NCBI RefSeq assembly: GCF_000516985.1
Contig: NW_006917099.1
Coordinates: forward strand, 2,124,685-2,188,684
DNA length: 64,000 nucleotides
From: Pestalotiopsis fici W106-1
Taxonomy: Eukaryota; Ascomycota; Sordariomycetes; Amphisphaeriales; Sporocadaceae
Direction: 5' to 3'
Positions within the stretch are counted from its first letter, which is position 1. Each line of letters opens with the position of its first letter. The notes under the pieces were generated by a model that saw only the letters and a program-made list of their open reading frames with translations, was not told the origin of the DNA and made no database searches. Both the position numbers and the translations under genes were made by a program. This document shows, piece by piece, positions 59,729 to 64,000 of this stretch.

Positions 59729-62700
59729 TCGCTCATTGTATGACGCATGGTGAGGATTGGTAACACGACATGGCTCAATAATGGATTCTACATGACAGAC
59801 CATCCATAGTAACAATTATATTCAAGTGATTCCTTGCCTATGCCATGCTTGCGATTTTGTTGTCATGTTTATGCACAAGGTGCGGCGCCGAGACATACTG
59901 TTTATAGGAGTGGGAGCACTGTCCTCTGAACTGTGCGTACCCGTTTGGATCCACTTGCGTTACCTCTAAAATTTGACGCCAAAATTTCGACTTTTGTTTT
60001 TTTTCCTTTCTGCTTCAACACAATCGAAGAGCTTCAGAGTCTTCAGCAACTATCCCACAGGCAAACCGCTCGATATAGCGATCGCCATGTCTCTTTACCA
60101 AGGTTTGTTCCGTCTCTGATACTGTACAGCTTTGCGTTTCATCTGGTAAGATGGATCGTGTTGCAGCCTCTCGGGGCACAGTTTTGACGACTCGTTCTCG
60201 AGTCTTTTTTTGTGTGTGTACGCATTGAAAAGTTCCCTCGAGATCCTACTTGTGGGACCTCACAAATCCTCCGCTTCAACATATGCTAGAGCTTGCCGTC
60301 TCGAACTGTCATCACAGCGAGCAAGTGTGGACAATGAAGCAATAGTAAACAAACCGGCCTCGTATTCAACGACTCTTCAATCGTTTTGCGAGGTCGCCTG
60401 CGGGTTCATGCCGTTGTCCTCGTTTTAGATGAGGCAACGATTTGTGCTTGTAGGGAACATTTGTATCTGTCAAGCGTTTCTTTCGTGATTGTCGTGCTGG
60501 ATTTCCACGTGATTTGAATGCGAAAACAAAAACGTGTGTTCATATATCCAAGCGTCTGTGTGGCATGGATATTTGCAGCTTGTCATTGATCCATGCTGAC
60601 CAAACTCTTTCGTTTTGATCAGCCATTACTGGTGACAAGCTCGTCAGCAGATTGTGTCGGGTCAAGTTTGCAATGACTGGTTCAACCTGCAGTGCTCTCC
60701 CTGTCTGTGGCATTTCTCGGGATATGACCTGATCTCGAATATCCACGGGCATGTCGTTATATCATCACTAACGAGATTGTTTGTTGCGTACCTGCCATGA
60801 TGTCCAAGTACTTGTTCGCCTTGTTCGCCCACCATCTAATTGCAATACGATCAAGGCAAGGGCACTTTTTGCCACGAGTCGAGCGTCAAAGCCTCCAAGG
60901 TTGGCCACCGCTTGGTTGGGTACGTGCTGGGTACCTTGGATGCACCATGACAAGATGATATCCATGGAGTTTGTCGTGTCATAAAGATTATGCCAATTCG
61001 AACAGCCGTCTGGGACTGATATATCCAGACCATGGCCACGATGGGATATTATAAAAAGTAAACTCTGTATAGATCATCTGCCCACACCCTCTGATTGCAT
61101 AGATCTGTTCTGCCCTTGTAGCTTTTGGAATCTTGTCAATCTAGGCTCGAGTTTACAAGTCGTTTTATACTGGCAGTATATGACTATCGAGATCACGCCC
61201 CAATAGCTTCAAGAGAGGATATAGTATACATTTCTCAAACTAGCAGGCCTAGCTAACTTGATGAAAAAGGTGTGGCCATTGGATAAATGTAGCAAAATAG
61301 CAGCTCGCCAACATCCAACATCTATTCATTGAATTCGTCATCTCAATAGTCTTGGGAAAACGCCCATCTTGTCCGGATCAGACATCTCAAGATTACATGG
61401 AACACACGACAAAGAACCAATCTCAATGCAATCCGAGCACATCCACCTCTACTTGACCAAAAAGAGTCTCGACAACTGGGGGCACTGGGAAACTCTTGGC
61501 ATAGAAGATGGTCTTGCCTTGTCACTTGAAAATAAATGTAGACGAGGCACGCAATGACCTTTGACCCTCAGACACCTGCAAAGGACGACAGGGTTCCTTA
61601 CCCGGGAATTCGTTAACCCTTCCACTCAAGCAGGTATCCCGATTAGACGTCGACCAGGGAGGAGGGGTTGCCTTTTGATCCAACGCGGGGGTTCATGGTC
61701 AAGAGAGTCACGGCACTCGTCGTACATGGTGCATTTCCCATCACGGACCTTTGCGGTTTGCATTAAACGTCGCGAGGGGTCGTCCTTGGCGAACAGATAT
61801 CGGGCTCGGTCCCGGGTCGGTCATAAAATTGACAGTAGAGAGAGTCCCGCAATCCCAACGGAAAAGAATACTGCTTGGATTGAATGGTGGTGCTTCACGT
61901 GCCTAATATTCCCGATGTTGCTGCGATCCTGAGACGGGTCCCGTTTCAACATATTTCAAGGAACGCTACCTATGCTTGCTAACTTATACTGACGTGAGCG
62001 GAACGAGTTCCATATTTCTCCAGGTGTCTAGAGGTGGCCGAGCGGAATGGTACGAGTGAAAGAATAATATCAAGAGTTGTCGTGTCATTGTATAGTCTTT
62101 CTTGCCGTAGTAAGCGCCGAATCTATAGACATGACCTGCCCAGAAATCGGCGATATGGCGTCGAGAATGAATACTAAACATGTGGTGCCAAATCATGACA
62201 ACGGCTTGAGCCTCCCGTCGGCACGGCGCTGACCTAGATTACCTGGTTCTACTGTACAGTTGAAGATTTGGACATTTCGAGGCAACCCCCACTGTCCTGT
62301 CCACTTGCTTACCCGACCTTGAACCCAGCCCCCATATCTTTGCTTGTCTGGGGGTCCCATCTCCATGCCCGCCGGAGGGGTGGGAGCACAGACGCAACCC
62401 AGAGATGCAGTTTGGGCGGTCCGGGTCAACCCAGTTCGGCTCGGTTGTGCCGCCCGCCGGAGCAGAGGGCGACCTAGCCTACACCTTGGGCCTGAGATTC
62501 TTTCAACGCAAGGACTTGACTGGGTCGAAATGCACGCAAGGACGTTGTCTTCCCAAGCTGCTTGTATACCATGGTGATACACAGTAGAATACACGACATT
62601 GCTCATTCTCCTTGACCTAAATGTCTACGTCAGTGGTAGTTGAGCCATCTCCGGGCGCACGAATCATGGAATTCCTTTCACGTCTCGGCTGTATTCAAGC

Positions 62701-64000
62701 CAGAGTCAGACCGCCAGTCCGCAGGGAGGGCACAGAGAGAGAGAGAGGTGGTTGGCACTTTTACCTAGTGCCCATGTGAAGTGAATGGCTTAAAGTTGAC
62801 TTTGTTCCTCTTGACTTGCAAACTTGTAAGCGCCCAGCGCCCGCTTGTGCCGTGGCGGCAACTAAAAATGTACCCATTGCTACTACGTTTGGACAAGGAT
62901 TGTGCGGCGGCCTGCCTCCCGCGCCCATTTGATGGAATGCTTGTATAATCCAAATTTGGATATTTACTCCTTGTCTTTGAGCGTCCATCTAACCATTTGC
63001 AAGCTCGACTGCTTACAACAAAACCCAGCCAACATTGTTTGCTGGCGTCATGACCTGGTACTGGGGATCTAATGAGACTAAAAAGGTTGGAGGTGAGTGT
63101 TGCCCGTAGCTGCATCAGGGGTGGTGTATTAGCCGCGTGATGGATTTACTATTCGCGTCGGCAAAACACGCCTCTGATTTACTTGGTTTCGAATCTCGTC
63201 ATGGTATCTGTAGGCGTCGACACACGTCTAGTGTGAATTGTTTTTTTCCCAGACAATCGGACTTTTACTCAAGTCCAAGGTATCTACAAGTGGTGAGACG
63301 CGCATGGCGGTCAATAACCAACTGAACCCCAGAGCGGGCGCTTCAAAAGAACTGGCGCTGTAGCTCGTACATGAGGTATTGCATAGCTTACAGTGCCCAG
63401 GTTCAGACGAAATTGCCCGTACCTTGCACCAACACCATGTGTCAACTTGTCCCATATCAACGAGTTATCGGCATGTAGCTACGGGCGAGATGGGATATGC
63501 TTGTCTTGACTTGCCATGATTAGCATCCATGTGCAGACGGAAAGATGCAAGACAAAAGGAAGCAATTGAGATCAAGCACCACCGAGACTAGGTAACCACA
63601 TTGGGTACAATGACTTGATTGCACATCGACATTGCCTACATGTATACAAGAAAACCCATGGTGCATGTCACCCTAGAACCATTTCAAAGAGTATTCCCGA
63701 ACGAGGTATCCATTTCGACATGAGCTCAAAGATCTGGCCAAGGGCAGTGGTTGCAAAGTGGCGAGTGGCAGACACACAAACATGACAAACGCATGCAGGG
63801 CCGAATTAGAGTTGCATCAAGACACAATTGATAGGTGAGGAGTCTTGAATCTGGCATGCCATTGGACTATAACACTTGGGCCGATATGGGTTGAGAAAGC
63901 AATACAAGATACTGCAAGGCGGGGTTCGAACATTCTTGGTGCCTCGGATTGATATCCCGTGGCTGGGGTGCTAAAGATGCCCACGGCCGGCAGCAAGTCA
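59729..64000. other. 4.3 kb without a supported gene
   Basis: Many short open frames on both strands (up to 137 codons) but none with recognisable domain, codon bias or splice structure. A TTCGAAC word at 63922-63928 and a GTGGCCGAGCGG word at 62033-62044 resemble tRNA boxes but no cloverleaf can be built. It may hold UTRs and the promoter of a gene to the right. Confidence 0.45.

Noticed and set aside
62033..62060. tRNA-Ser/Leu-like A box (GTGGCCGAGCGG)
   Set aside because: No pairing acceptor stem, anticodon arm or T arm downstream.
63920..63935. TTCGAAC, a T-loop-like B box
   Set aside because: The word is partly palindromic and neither strand gives a T stem or acceptor stem.

Overview
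The window looks like chromosomal DNA of a filamentous ascomycete (Pezizomycotina, probably Sordariomycetes). The genes are separated by intergenic DNA and carry many introns of about 45-110 bp with GTNNGT donors and CTAAC/CTGAC branch points. Their products are typical fungal housekeeping proteins. A transposon block shows a strong repeat-induced point mutation (RIP) signature. All gene models were joined by hand; exon phases were checked arithmetically, but nothing was confirmed with transcripts or searches.

Layout. 1-464: start of an AT-hook-like nuclear protein (-), divergent from RAD7 (1451-3411, +). 3876-4831: AYR1-like reductase (-). 6414-8392: epoxide-hydrolase-like protein that has lost its catalytic residues. 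8768-11932 and 12446-15741: two tandem paralogues, each with ten exons, fusing a protein kinase-like domain to a C-terminal OTU/papain-like cysteine-protease-like domain. 16141-16223: intron-containing tRNA-Trp(CCA). 16889-17497: Mtr2/NTF2-like. 18487-19576: L-serine dehydratase. 19655-22489: HID1 (-). 23772-25190: MFS transporter. 25533-26944: PfkB-type sugar kinase.

27642-37067 is a nested transposon block. A MULE (Hop-like) DNA transposon with about 95-bp inverted ends and a 9-bp target duplication is interrupted by a complete Ty1/Copia retrotransposon (28821-34872) with two 629-bp LTRs and a perfect 5-bp duplication. Both carry many RIP-type stops. About 9.9 kb without a convincing gene follows, ending at a Met/Gln-rich conserved-type protein (46951-48060).

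The right part is housekeeping: LYS9 (50686-52256, lysine biosynthesis), LAS1 (52631-54120, ITS2 endonuclease), glyoxalase II (54385-55885, apparently with two starts giving mitochondrial and cytosolic forms), a two-pass membrane protein (56189-57325, -) and a ZRG17-like ER zinc transporter subunit (58178-59728). 59729-64000 shows no convincing gene.

The most interesting candidates are the tandem kinase/protease-like pair, an apparent excess of GC-AG introns (6 of 48 modelled), the dual-start GLO2, and the nested RIP-mutated transposons with half-tRNA priming by initiator tRNA-Met.
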